A stretch of DNA of 47,077 nucleotides, taken from the NCBI GenBank assembly GCA_009731375.1, contig BJOX01000164.1:612666-659742 (forward strand), written 5' to 3'. Origin of the DNA: Paulinella micropora. Its lineage: Eukaryota > Cercozoa > Imbricatea > Euglyphida. The notes beneath the pieces are model-generated. The model did no database searches. It had not been told where the DNA came from and worked only from the letters and a program-made list of their open reading frames with translations. Each line of letters starts with the position of its first letter. Position 1 is the stretch's first letter. This document shows, one piece after another, positions 36,309 to 47,077 of this stretch. The position numbers and the translations under genes were made by a program.

Positions 36309-36524
36309 TAAGTTCCCTGTACTTAACCACAATGAGCAATCACTTCAAACGTTTCGTTCTCAGCCGGTTCTGATCTTCGCGGCTTGTGTAGTGGCTCATT
36401 TGAAAGCTCTCATCAAGAGCTGTCTAATGAGCTATAACACAGGTTGTAGGATGCAAATACTGACTGAGATCAAAGCGCTTGAAGTCATTGTTCGTTGTAC
36501 TTAAGAAAAGGAATAGGAACTTCT
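36309..36524 (+). mobile_element. MITE family G, copy 3
   Basis: AAGTTCCCTGTACTTAACCA ... TACTTAAGAAAAGGAATAGG, then AACTTCT. The interior matches 32110-32322. Confidence 0.8.
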
Positions 36525-36529
36525 GTAGG

Positions 36530-36625
36530 TGGCCCACCTAGCAAACCAAGCCATCAAGCAAATGCAAGCGGACTACCCACCCTCTATTGCCATTTATATG
36601 CAGTATCCTTCACCATCTCGCCATG

Positions 36626-36626
<1 letters not shown>
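36530..36626 (+). CDS. Putative exon, unknown protein
   Basis: After GGAACTTCTGTAG, the frame reads VAHLANQAIKQMQADYPPSI, then AIYMQYPSPSRHE, without a stop into a CT array. The acceptor AG lies at the end of MITE G, so the element might supply part of the splice site (inference). No clear donor is seen, and I do not recognise the family. Confidence 0.4.
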
Positions 36627-36699
<73 letters not shown>

Positions 36700-36703
36700 G
36701 TGA

Positions 36704-37120
36704 GTGTGCTGGGCCCGTGGTGGGGTGCCTTATGTGTGCCTAGCCATACGCCTATAAGTCACATGCCGAAATAGCGACGGGAAGCACAATCCTGTTCCCT
36801 CAGGGTGCCCTTTCTCGCTTGTTGAGCCCGGAATAAAACCCACAGTGCTCTGTCGGTTTATACTAGACTGTCGAACAGTCTCGAAACTCCATCTGCTTAC
36901 TGGGCCCTCTGTAATGGAGGTGGGAGCTCGTTCTGCAAGGGGCGCTTTATGGAACGAGCCCTGGCCCCGCCTGGTACTAGGGAGCTTTGGTATTGCCTGT
37001 ATCAGTCCCTTCCGTGCAAACATCACGGCTTAGCTGGGCATCGGGTTAATACTTTACCCACAGACTTCCTGGTTGACGAAATCAGAAGCTCCTTTTTTCT
37101 GACATTAGTCGATATTTCAT
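36704..37120 (+). mobile_element. Family A copy, 5'-truncated
   Basis: Begins at GTGTGCTGGGCCCGTGG after CT and TCTA repeats. It ends TCGATATTTCAT with a TCTA tail. Confidence 0.9.
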
Positions 37121-37149
37121 CTATCTATCTATCTATATATCTATCTATA

Positions 37150-37199
<50 letters not shown>

Positions 37200-37200
37200 G
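37121..37200. repeat. TCTA microsatellite
   Basis: Tail of the preceding family A copy. Confidence 0.95.
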
Positions 37201-37247
37201 TCCACAGCAATCCATCCATCCATCCATCCATACATATATACATATAG

Positions 37248-37499
37248 GTAGATCAGTTAAAAAGCATTTGGGTTCGAGCCAAGCTCATCGAGTCAAAAGC
37301 CATCCATCCATCCATCCATACATACATACATACATATAGGTAGATCAGTTAAAAAACATTTGGGTTCGAGCCAAGCTCATCGAATCAAAAGCCATCCATC
37401 CATCCATCCATACATACATACATACATACATATAAGTAGATCAGTTAAAAAGCATTTGGGTTCGAGCCAAGCTCATCGAGTCAAAAGCTGAGAAACAAG

Positions 37500-37500
<1 letters not shown>
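37248..37500 (+). CDS. Exon-like island in three copies
   Basis: Copies start at 37248, 37340 and 37436 after ACATATAG (AG) and read VDQLK(S/N)IWVRAKLIESK. They differ at three or so sites, and one of these (GAG/GAA) is silent. The third continues AEKQD into a TCTA array. Spacers are CATC and ACAT repeats, and the period is about 92-96 bp. The sequence is charged, helical and fully open, so a tandemly duplicated exon is plausible. I do not recognise the family. Confidence 0.5.
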
Positions 37501-37534
<34 letters not shown>

Positions 37535-37543
37535 GATCGATCG

Positions 37544-37627
<84 letters not shown>

Positions 37628-37662
37628 GGACCCCGCCCTCTTCGGTCATGAGAAACAAGATA

Positions 37663-37755
<93 letters not shown>

Positions 37756-37787
37756 GGACCCCGCCCTCTTCGGTCATGAGAAACAAG

Positions 37788-37841
<54 letters not shown>

Positions 37842-37866
37842 ATATCTATCTATCTATCTATCTAAC

Positions 37867-37898
<32 letters not shown>

Positions 37899-38003
37899 AT
37901 ATCTATCTATCTATATATCTATATATCTATCTATCTATATATCTATCTATCTACCTACCTATCTATCTATCTATCTATCTATCTACCTATCTACCTATCT
38001 ATC
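37501..38003. repeat. TCTA arrays
   Basis: TCTA arrays, with a TCGA patch at 37532-37546 and CCTA near 37951-38001, surround the islands at 37626 and 37754. Confidence 0.95.
37626..37790 (+). CDS. Second exon-like island in two copies
   Basis: CTGGACCCCGCCCTCTTCGG, then TCATGAGAAACAAGAT, occurs at 37626-37661 and 37754-37789 and reads [12 protein letters not shown]. It shares GAGAAACAAGAT with the end of the 37436 copy. TCTA arrays separate all of them, so an original continuous exon may have been split and duplicated by the array. Confidence 0.45.
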
Positions 38004-38249
38004 TCCCGGCATTGTCAACCCGGATTCCACCCACAGTGTTGACGCCGAGACATACTTCTCATTTCGTCCAAGAAGTGCCCCGAAAGAACCAATCGAAAGA
38101 AGAAAGCACCTGATTTTGCCATCAACACCAAGCGTATGGAAAGACATTGAAGAAGAACTCCAATCCGCCCTCCCTCTCATCCTCCCCTTATCTCTCATCC
38201 TGCATTCCGTCATAGCCGTCCAGTGTTGCATAGCCCGGGCTAGGTCCCT
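38004..38249 (+). mobile_element. Retrotransposon family L, coding fragment fused to 3' region
   Basis: An open frame reads [20 protein letters not shown], then [20 protein letters not shown] and TPSVWKDIEEELQSALP, like the N-terminal region of a LINE protein. At about 38206 it passes into TCATAGCCGTCCAGTGTTGC, the 3' region seen at 1429 and 25708. The middle of the element is missing, and the gap follows. Confidence 0.5.
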
Positions 38250-39073
38250 NNNNNNNNNNNNNNNNNNNNNNNNNNNNNNNNNNNNNNNNNNNNNNNNNNN
38301 NNNNNNNNNNNNNNNNNNNNNNNNNNNNNNNNNNNNNNNNNNNNNNNNNNNNNNNNNNNNNNNNNNNNNNNNNNNNNNNNNNNNNNNNNNNNNNNNNNNN
38401 NNNNNNNNNNNNNNNNNNNNNNNNNNNNNNNNNNNNNNNNNNNNNNNNNNNNNNNNNNNNNNNNNNNNNNNNNNNNNNNNNNNNNNNNNNNNNNNNNNNN
38501 NNNNNNNNNNNNNNNNNNNNNNNNNNNNNNNNNNNNNNNNNNNNNNNNNNNNNNNNNNNNNNNNNNNNNNNNNNNNNNNNNNNNNNNNNNNNNNNNNNNN
38601 NNNNNNNNNNNNNNNNNNNNNNNNNNNNNNNNNNNNNNNNNNNNNNNNNNNNNNNNNNNNNNNNNNNNNNNNNNNNNNNNNNNNNNNNNNNNNNNNNNNN
38701 NNNNNNNNNNNNNNNNNNNNNNNNNNNNNNNNNNNNNNNNNNNNNNNNNNNNNNNNNNNNNNNNNNNNNNNNNNNNNNNNNNNNNNNNNNNNNNNNNNNN
38801 NNNNNNNNNNNNNNNNNNNNNNNNNNNNNNNNNNNNNNNNNNNNNNNNNNNNNNNNNNNNNNNNNNNNNNNNNNNNNNNNNNNNNNNNNNNNNNNNNNNN
38901 NNNNNNNNNNNNNNNNNNNNNNNNNNNNNNNNNNNNNNNNNNNNNNNNNNNNNNNNNNNNNNNNNNNNNNNNNNNNNNNNNNNNNNNNNNNNNNNNNNNN
39001 NNNNNNNNNNNNNNNNNNNNNNNNNNNNNNNNNNNNNNNNNNNNNNNNNNNNNNNNNNNNNNNNNNNNNNNNN
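38250..39073. other. Assembly gap
   Basis: 824 N inside the family L 3' region. The right flank is a TTG/T-rich repeat. Confidence 1.
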
Positions 39074-39114
39074 TTGTTGTTTTTTTTTTGTTGTTTTTTT
39101 TTTGTTTTTTTTGT

Positions 39115-39148
<34 letters not shown>

Positions 39149-39223
39149 GGTTGTTGTTGTTTTGGTTTTGTTTTTTCCGTCTCATAAGACACACACAGAC
39201 ACACACACACACATGCCTGGCAG
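39074..39223. repeat. GTT and CA repeats
   Basis: T-rich and GTT repeats, a short unique piece, then CA repeats ending CATGCCTGGCAG, an acceptor for the exon at 39224. Confidence 0.85.
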
Positions 39224-39299
39224 GGCCATTGAGATCTCTCCAGCCCAATCTGCATCACTTTTCAGCGCGCTTAAATCACATCAATTCTTAGATAAGGAG
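39224..39299 (+). CDS. Putative internal exon, unknown protein
   Basis: The 76-base open stretch AIEISPAQSASLFSALKSHQ, then FLDKE, lies between CTGGCAG and GATAAGGAG|GTACGT, a near-perfect donor. Single copy in the window. I do not recognise the protein. Element E begins 11 bases into the presumed intron. Confidence 0.5.
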
Positions 39300-39310
39300 G
39301 TACGTCCTAG

Positions 39311-39467
39311 TATATCATATGCGGCTACGCCACAAATTTGACGTGTTTTTCGGGCGAGCCGGGCCGGGCCGGGCCGGCGAGCCCGCAAAACACGGCAAAT
39401 TTGCTGGCGCGCCGCATATGTAGTTTTATCGGTAACCTGACCACATTTTGTGGAGGTGACCGATAAA
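39311..39467 (-). mobile_element. Double-hairpin element E, copy 4
   Basis: Reverse orientation: TATATCATATGCGGCTACGC ... GGTAACCTGACCACATTTTG, then TGGAGGTGACCGATAA. Confidence 0.82.
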
Positions 39468-39520
39468 ACATGTTGCAATTTGCCTTCATTTTTCCTTTTT
39501 ACTGCTTTCGTTGCAATTTT

Positions 39521-39664
39521 TTATCGGTCACCTCCACAAAATGTGGTCAGGTTACCGATAAAACTACAAATGCGGCGCGCCAAATTCGACGTGTTTTGCG
39601 GGCTCGCCGGCCCGGCCCGGCTCGCCTGCAAAACACGTCAAATTTGTGGCTAGCCGCATAATAT
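39521..39664 (+). mobile_element. Double-hairpin element E, copy 5
   Basis: TTATCGGTCACCTCCACAAA ... GCTAGCCGCATAATATA. It faces copy 4 head to head, 53 bp away, so both together can form a large cruciform. Confidence 0.85.
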
Positions 39665-39739
39665 AAGATAACTGCATACATGAACACATGCATATAATTG
39701 TACTTACACAGCTTCTAACATATGTCCAGAAACACTCGA

Positions 39740-39875
<136 letters not shown>

Positions 39876-39919
39876 TTCTTCTTCCTTCTGCCTTACTATT
39901 CACTTTTTCTCTTTTTTTA

Positions 39920-40063
39920 GCCGGTCACCTCAACAAAATGTGGCCAGGTTACCGATAAAACTACATATGCGGCGCGCAAAATTCGACGAGTTTTGCGGGC
40001 TCGCCGGCCCGGCTCGGCTCGCCCGCAAAACACGTCGAATTCGTGGCTGGCCGCATAATATAC
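39920..40063 (+). mobile_element. Double-hairpin element E, copy 6
   Basis: GCCGGTCACCTCAACAAAAT ... GGCTGGCCGCATAATATA. Complementary changes (GAATTCG) are present in the second hairpin's right arm. Confidence 0.83.
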
Positions 40064-40099
40064 CTGTTTAATGCCATGAAATAAGTATTGAACGCTACG

Positions 40100-40201
40100 T
40101 ACGTATGTATGTATGTATGTATGTATGTATGTGTGTGTGTGTGTTTATGTATGTATGTATGTATGTATGTATGCATGTATGCATGTATGTATGTATGTAT
40201 G

Positions 40202-40232
<31 letters not shown>

Positions 40233-40274
40233 TAGACCGAGAAAAAAACACGTTAAAGTCATTGTTCATTTAAA

Positions 40275-40317
<43 letters not shown>

Positions 40318-40319
40318 TC

Positions 40320-40388
<69 letters not shown>

Positions 40389-40425
40389 CCTACCTACCTA
40401 CCTACCTACCTACCTACCTACCTAC

Positions 40426-40458
<33 letters not shown>

Positions 40459-40492
40459 GATCTATCTATCTATCTATTTATCTATCTATATT
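40100..40492. repeat. ATGT then TCTA/CCTA arrays
   Basis: ATGT (40100-40230), a short unique piece (GACCGAGAAAAAAACACGTT), then TCTA with a CCTA block. Confidence 0.95.
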
Positions 40493-40595
40493 ACCCGTGA
40501 TTCCCATCCCGGACACATGCACAGTACACAAATTGTTGTTTTGATGTGAAACTGCGTTCCTTTGTAAGGACTACATTCCTTTTGCGATATCTCAT
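40493..40595 (+). mobile_element. Retrotransposon 3' terminus (family L, copy 4)
   Basis: Matches 25928-26027 from ACCCGTGATTCCC to the end TTTGCGATATCTCAT, followed by TCTA repeats. Confidence 0.78.
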
Positions 40596-40613
40596 CTATC
40601 TATCCATCTATTC

Positions 40614-40649
<36 letters not shown>

Positions 40650-40669
40650 GTCTATCTATCTATCTATCT

Positions 40670-40961
40670 CGGAATAAAACCCACAGTGCTCTGTCGGTTT
40701 ATACTAGACTGTCGAACAGTCTCGAAACTCCATCTGCTTACTGGGCCCTCTGTAATGGAGGTGGGAGCTCGTTCTGCAAGGGGCGCTTTATGGAACGAGC
40801 CCTGGCCCCGCCTGGTACTAGGGAGCTTTGGTATTGCCTGTATCAGTCCCTTCCGTGCAAACATCACGGCTTAGCTGGGCATCGGGTTAATACTTTACCC
40901 ACAGACTTCCTGGTTGACGAAATCAGAAGCTCCTTTTTTCTGACATTAGTCGATATTTCAT
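40670..40961 (+). mobile_element. Family A copy, 5'-truncated, first of a tandem pair
   Basis: Begins at CGGAATAAAACCC from a TCTA array. Its 3' end runs straight into the next unit with no array between. Confidence 0.9.
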
Positions 40962-41507
40962 CAGTTGATCTTATCACTTACTCTACGGAATGAACCAAGG
41001 CCACTTGAGGTGTCACTGACCCTCTCTTGGGCTTGATTTTTTGAAATGGGTGCCATCTGTCGACAGACAGAGAATTAGGGGATGGTGTGGGTGTGCTGGG
41101 CCCGTGGTGGGGTGCCTTATGTGTGCCTAGCCATACGCCTATAAGTCACATGCCGAAATAGCGACGGGAAGCACAATCCTGTTCCCTCAGGGTGCCCTTT
41201 CTCGCTTGTTGAGCCCGGAATAAAACCCACAGTGCTCTGTCGGTTTATACTAGACTGTCGAACAGTCTCGAAACTCCATCTGCTTACTGGGCCCTCTGTA
41301 ATGGAGGTGGGAGCTCGTTCTGCAAGGGGCGCTTTATGGAACGAGCCCTGGCCCCGCCTGGTACCAGGAAGCTTTGGTATTGCCTGTATCAGTCCCTTCC
41401 GTGCAAACATCACGGCTTAGCTGGGCATCGGGTTAATACTTTACCCACAGACTTCCTGGTTGACGAAATCAGAAGCTCCTTTTTTCTGACATTAGTCGAT
41501 ATTTCAT
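40962..41507 (+). mobile_element. Family A, full 546-bp unit
   Basis: Reference unit, CAGTTGATCTTATC to TCGATATTTCAT, joined head to tail to the previous copy. It contains CTGTCGACAG, the hairpin GACTGTCGAACAGTC, and a GC-rich middle. A TCTA tail follows. A 62-codon plus frame and a 98-codon minus frame recur in copies but are broken in others. Confidence 0.92.
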
Positions 41508-41584
41508 CTATCTATCTATCTACCTACCTATCTATCTATCTATCTATCTACCTATCTATCTATCTATCTATCTATATATCTATA

Positions 41585-41674
<90 letters not shown>

Positions 41675-41765
41675 GCTATCTATCTGTATTACCTTCCTCT
41701 ATCTATCTATCTATCTATCTATCTATATCTATATATATATACATATATATATCTACCTATCTTTC
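41508..41765. repeat. TCTA array with a duplicated island
   Basis: Tail of family A. CTGTATTACCTTCC occurs at 41684 and 41766. Confidence 0.94.
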
Positions 41766-41862
41766 TGTATTACCTTCCCCTTCTTGTTGTAACACCATTA
41801 GAAAGTCACACTATCCCTCTGCATATACTACCACATCAGAGGCGCTCTACCCACCCGGAAAT

Positions 41863-42060
41863 TGCGGGTTTCCGGTGCCACTTCCTGGGTGGTTTGCGGC
41901 CTGAAAAGCCTGGCCTGTGGTGCCACTTTCTGGGTGGTTTGCGGCCTGAAAAACCTGGCCTGTGGTGCCACTTTCTGGGTGGTCCGCGGCCTGAAAAGCC
42001 TGGCCTGTGGTGCCACTTTCTGGGTGGTCCGCGGCCTGAAAAGCCCGGTCTGCGGTGGCC
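41863..42060. repeat. 45-bp minisatellite
   Basis: Four to five units of TGGTGCCACTTTCTGGGTGG, then TTTGCGGCCTGAAAAGCC and TGGCCTG. The unit is 15 codons, so plus (GLWCHFLGGLRPEKP) and minus (HHRPGFSGRGPPRKW) frames are both open. Variant TTTGC/CCGCG blocks order the units. A decayed unit continues to about 42190. Confidence 0.92.
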
Positions 42061-42262
42061 ACTTTCACACCCAAAACCGGAATTTCGGTTTCTGGGTGCC
42101 ACTGTCTGGGCTTGCACCCTAAATCTCGGGTTCTTTCTGGTGGCACTGAAAATCCCGGCCTGCGGTGGCACACTTGCGCTCCCGAAGCCCCGATTTTTGT
42201 TTTGTTGTGTTGTGGAATGAGCCCTCATGATTATTTCTTTATTTCCACATCGAAAAAGTAAC

Positions 42263-42474
42263 TAAGACATTTTGGGGGCCCGACCCGAACAGTGTGGTCT
42301 CGTGACTGTGAAAAGTGACCATGGCCACGCAAAAAGTTGGGAAGGTCAAAGTCCATAGCCATGTGAACACAATTGCGCCAGCCATGGCCTGAAAAAATTC
42401 AATGGCTAGCACAAAGGGCCACAGCTTTTCACAGTCAAGTGACCATCCTTCTTGGGCCGGGTCCTAATGTCTTA
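42263..42474. mobile_element. Inverted-repeat element I
   Basis: TA|AGACATTTTGGGGGCCCGA ... GGGCCGGGTCCTAATGTCT|TA, with inverted arms of about 48 bp that include GACTGTGAAAAG. It is flanked by TA, as in Tc1/mariner-type MITEs (inference). Confidence 0.72.
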
Positions 42475-42543
42475 TTTTTCCAAAAATTTTGCGGTAGTGG
42501 AAACAATTAATATTGCCCCTGATGTTTTCACGTTAAAGTTGGG

Positions 42544-42940
42544 TGAAAAATTTCGGCCACTTCACCTTTCGGCCAATCGTAAATACGGGGAATTTCGGAC
42601 TAAACTTTTGGTTGTGGACAACAAATCGTAATGACCGGCTGGCCGAAATTCTTCACACTTCTTTGAATAACAAATGTACCGTTATTACGGGATAATTTGT
42701 TCTGGTGGAAATTTTTTTCACTCTTGCTTAGGGATTTCTCATGGAAAGTCCACGCTCCAAAGAGTGAAAAAAAATTCCAACAGAACAAATTATCCCGTAG
42801 TAACGGTACATTTGTTATTCAAAGTGCAGAATTTCGGCCAGCCAGTAATTTCGGTACATTTGTTGTCCACACATAAAGGTTTAGCCCGAAATTCCCCGTA
42901 TTTACGGTCGGCCGAAGAGGTGAGGTGGCCGAAATTTTCA
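42544..42940. mobile_element. 397-bp foldback element K with exon-like loop
   Basis: The arms (42544-42726 and 42759-42940) are complementary along almost their whole length. Paired words include GTACCGTTATTACGGGATAA, AACAAATGTACC, GGCTGGCCGAAATTC and AAATACGGGGAATTTCGG. The loop of about 32 bases (GGGATTTCTCATGGAAAGTC then CACGCTC) resembles the start of the exon-like sequence at 43766. No coding capacity is seen. Confidence 0.85.
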
Positions 42941-42959
42941 ATCTCGCCAGTTACTGAGC

Positions 42960-42967
42960 TATCTATA

Positions 42968-43003
<36 letters not shown>

Positions 43004-43016
43004 CATCTATCTATCC

Positions 43017-43047
<31 letters not shown>

Positions 43048-43048
43048 C

Positions 43049-43118
<70 letters not shown>

Positions 43119-43168
43119 TCATCTATCTATTCATCTATCTATCCATCTATCTATCTATCTATCTATCC

Positions 43169-43206
<38 letters not shown>

Positions 43207-43224
43207 TTATGTATCTATCTATCT
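42960..43224. repeat. TCTA/CATC array
   Basis: TCTA with ATCC and ATTC variants. Confidence 0.95.
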
Positions 43225-43674
43225 TCTGTCGACAGACAGAGAATTAGGGGATGGTGTGGGTGTGCTGGGCCCGTGGTGGGGTGCCTTATGTGTGCCTAGC
43301 CATACGCCTATAAGTCACATGCCGAAATAGCGACGGGAAGCACAATCCTGTTCCCTCAGGGTGCCCTTTCTCGCTTGTTGAGCCCGGAATAAAACCCACA
43401 GTGCTCTGTCGGTTTATACTAGACTGTCGAACAGTCTCGAAACTCCATCTGCTTACTGGGCCCTCTGTAATGGAGGTGGGAGCTCGTTCTGCAAGGGGCG
43501 CTTTATGGAACGAGCCCTGGCCCCGCCTGGTACTAGGGAGCTTTGGTATTGCCTGTATCAGTCCCTTCCGTGCAAACATCACGGCTTAGCTGGGCATCGG
43601 GTTAATACTTTACCCACAGACTTCCTGGTTGACGAAATCAGAAGCTCCTTTTTTCTGACATTAGTCGATATTTC

Positions 43675-43676
<2 letters not shown>
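43225..43676 (+). mobile_element. Family A copy, 5'-truncated
   Basis: Starts at TCTGTCGACAGACAGAG and ends TCGATATTTCAT with a TCTA tail. Confidence 0.9.
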
Positions 43677-43713
<37 letters not shown>

Positions 43714-43714
43714 C

Positions 43715-43760
<46 letters not shown>

Positions 43761-43765
43761 TTCAG

Positions 43766-43846
43766 GGATTTCTGATCGAGAGTCCGCGCTCAAGTAATTG
43801 GAGAGATGTTCTACGTAATATATCACATAACGATACGCTGGTCGTC

Positions 43847-43847
<1 letters not shown>
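43766..43847 (+). CDS. Putative exon, unknown protein
   Basis: After a TCTA array ending TATTTCAG, the frame reads [20 protein letters not shown], then HNDTLVVD, and runs into a GATA array. The first 27 bases match the loop of foldback K with about four mismatches. The donor is not clear. I do not recognise the family. Confidence 0.4.
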
Positions 43848-44926
<1,079 letters not shown>

Positions 44927-45526
44927 CACCCCACCACGGGCCCAGCACACCCACACCATCCCCTAATTCTCTGTCTGTCGACAGATGGCACCCATTTCAA
45001 AAAATCAAGCCCAAGAGAGGGTCAGTGACACCTCAAGTGGCCTTGGTTCATTCCGTAGAGTAAGTGATAAGATCAACTGATGAAATATCGACTAATGTCA
45101 GAAAAAAGGAGCTTCTGATTTCGTCAACCAGGAAGTCTGTGGGTAAAGTATTAACCCGATGCCCAGCTAAGCCGTGATGTTTGCACGGAAGGGACTGATA
45201 CAGGCAATACCAAAGCTCCCTAGTACCAGGCGGGGCCAGGGCTCGTTCCATAAGCGCCCCTTGCAGAACGAGCTCCCACCTCCATTACAGAGGGCCCAGT
45301 AAGCAGCTGGAGTTTCGAGACTGTTCGACAGTCTAGTATAAACCGACAGAGCACTGTGGGTTTTATTCCGGGCTCAACAAGCGAGAAAGGGCACCCCGAG
45401 GGAACAGGATTGTGCTTCCCGTCGCTATTTCGGCATGTGACTTATAGGCGTATGGCTAGGCACACATAAGGCACCCCACCACGGGCCCAGCACACCCACA
45501 CCATCCCCTAATTCTCTGTCTGTCGA
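44927..45526 (-). mobile_element. Family A, two partial units in tandem
   Basis: Minus strand. The head part of one unit (44927-45079) joins the tail of the preceding unit (45080-45526) at ATCAACTG|ATGAAATATCG, the same junction as at 40961/40962. Truncations fall at CACCCCACC and CTGTCTGTCGA, beside GATA arrays. Confidence 0.9.
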
Positions 45527-46175
<649 letters not shown>

Positions 46176-46224
46176 CTTTCTCTTGTCTATGCATGTGTGA
46201 ATGTTTGTGTAGGTGTTATAGAAA

Positions 46225-46255
<31 letters not shown>

Positions 46256-46270
46256 TGTATGATAGGAGAG

Positions 46271-46337
46271 TGATGTATCTACTATCTCTGAGCTTCTCAA
46301 CCTTGCCGCTTCAGGTACATATACGTATACATATGTG

Positions 46338-46368
<31 letters not shown>

Positions 46369-46428
46369 ATATATATATATATATGTATATATATTATATA
46401 TACATATACATATATATATATGTATATA

Positions 46429-46483
<55 letters not shown>

Positions 46484-46537
46484 GATGCTTCTACGATCTC
46501 TGAGCTTCTCAATCTTGCCGCTTCAGGTACATATATA

Positions 46538-46573
<36 letters not shown>

Positions 46574-46647
46574 TGTATGTATATATATATATATATTTAT
46601 ATTTTTTTTATATAGACATATATATATATATTTATATTTATATAGAC

Positions 46648-46679
<32 letters not shown>

Positions 46680-46746
46680 ATGTATATCTATATATTTGTG
46701 ATGTGTCTACGATCTCTGAGCTTCTCAACGAAGCTGCTTCAGGTAC

Positions 46747-46779
<33 letters not shown>

Positions 46780-46819
46780 CATACATACATTCTTATGCTC
46801 GTCAACGTAGCCGCTTTAG
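46271..46819 (+). CDS. Exon-like island in four copies
   Basis: Copies at 46271-46314, 46483-46526, 46700-46742 and 46791-46819. The first three read D(V/A)STISELLN(L/E)(A)AS and end TTCAG|GTACAT. The fourth is shorter and ends TTTAG|GTACAT. Changes include silent ones (ACT/ACG, GTA/GTG, AAC/AAT). TA, ATGT and ACAT arrays separate the copies. It could be a duplicated small exon. I do not recognise the family. Confidence 0.5.
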
Positions 46820-47022
46820 GTACATACATACATACATACATACATACATACATACATACATACATACATACATACATACATCCATACATACATACATACA
46901 TACATACATTCTTACATAATGTCTGTCTTGCGCTCTTGCACCTTCTTACATACATACATACATTCATACACTACATACATACATACATACATACATACAT
47001 GCATACGTACATACATAACATA
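46820..47022. repeat. ACAT microsatellite
   Basis: ACAT with one island at 46914-46946 (AATGTCTGTCTTGCGCTCTT). The window ends with CCTTGTGATTGCCCTTGTTG and a T run. Confidence 0.94.
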
Positions 47023-47077
47023 CATGTCCTTGTGATTGCCCTTGTTGTTGTTGTCATAGCCGAGGCGAGTTTTTTTT

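Noticed and set aside
36845-37033. Recurrent 62-codon ORF in family A (also at 40686, 41232, 43401) and its 98-codon antisense
   Set aside because: The copies are near-identical DNA, so frames recur without selection; the 12-13 kb copies lack one base and break the frame.
42735-42770. GKSTL as a Walker A motif in the foldback loop
   Set aside because: No GxxxxGK spacing and no surrounding ATPase frame; it is a chance reading of the loop.

Overview
The window looks like intergenic and intronic DNA of a eukaryote, most likely an invertebrate animal. Four things point that way: a metazoan-type 5S rRNA gene, a non-LTR retrotransposon fragment with a restriction-like endonuclease domain, a tRNA-derived SINE, and short exon-like islands with GT/AG borders. 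I cannot name the species. No complete protein gene is present. Well over half of the sequence is microsatellite (TCTA/GATA, ATGT/ACAT, ATT/AAT, TATATG, ATGTT, CAA/TTG). The very long ORFs made of IYLS, MYVC, HTYI, VYVY, MLCYV or poly-I/N/Q/L are translations of these arrays and are not annotated as genes. Fourteen runs of N interrupt the assembly, mostly beside arrays.

Layout. 1-4.7 kb: tetranucleotide arrays holding a 33-codon ankyrin-repeat exon, several broken copies of it, a retrotransposon endonuclease fragment and a terminal coding exon. 4.7-8.3 kb: several small inverted-repeat (MITE-like) elements and two copies of repeat family A. 8.3-10.3 kb: ATGT and ATGTT arrays. 10.3-11 kb: a 5S rRNA gene and an antisense exon-like stretch. 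11-15 kb: a higher-order tandem repeat of family A (546 bp) joined to a compound microsatellite. 16-19 kb: an exon followed by a minisatellite that repeats its splice donor, then ATGT/ACAT/GGTA arrays. 19-25 kb: ATT arrays carrying SINE B, foldback element D and double-hairpin element E. 25-35 kb: several sets of duplicated islands, plus MITE families F and G. 35-36.3 kb: a large CAA/TTG foldback. 36.5-47 kb: more family A, element E, retrotransposon ends, a 45-bp minisatellite, a 397-bp foldback element and more duplicated islands.

The main theme is how the unique DNA is arranged. Again and again a 25-100 bp island, often open in one frame and ending in a GT splice donor, occurs two to six times in a row with a microsatellite between the copies. 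The clearest island is exactly one ankyrin repeat (99 bp) whose candidate acceptor and donor are made by the flanking TCTA array itself. This suggests that microsatellite expansion and unequal exchange duplicate, split and remodel small exons. Three retroposon families also keep to particular arrays: family A and the LINE end in TCTA, SINE B in ATT. The arrays may therefore have started as element tails.
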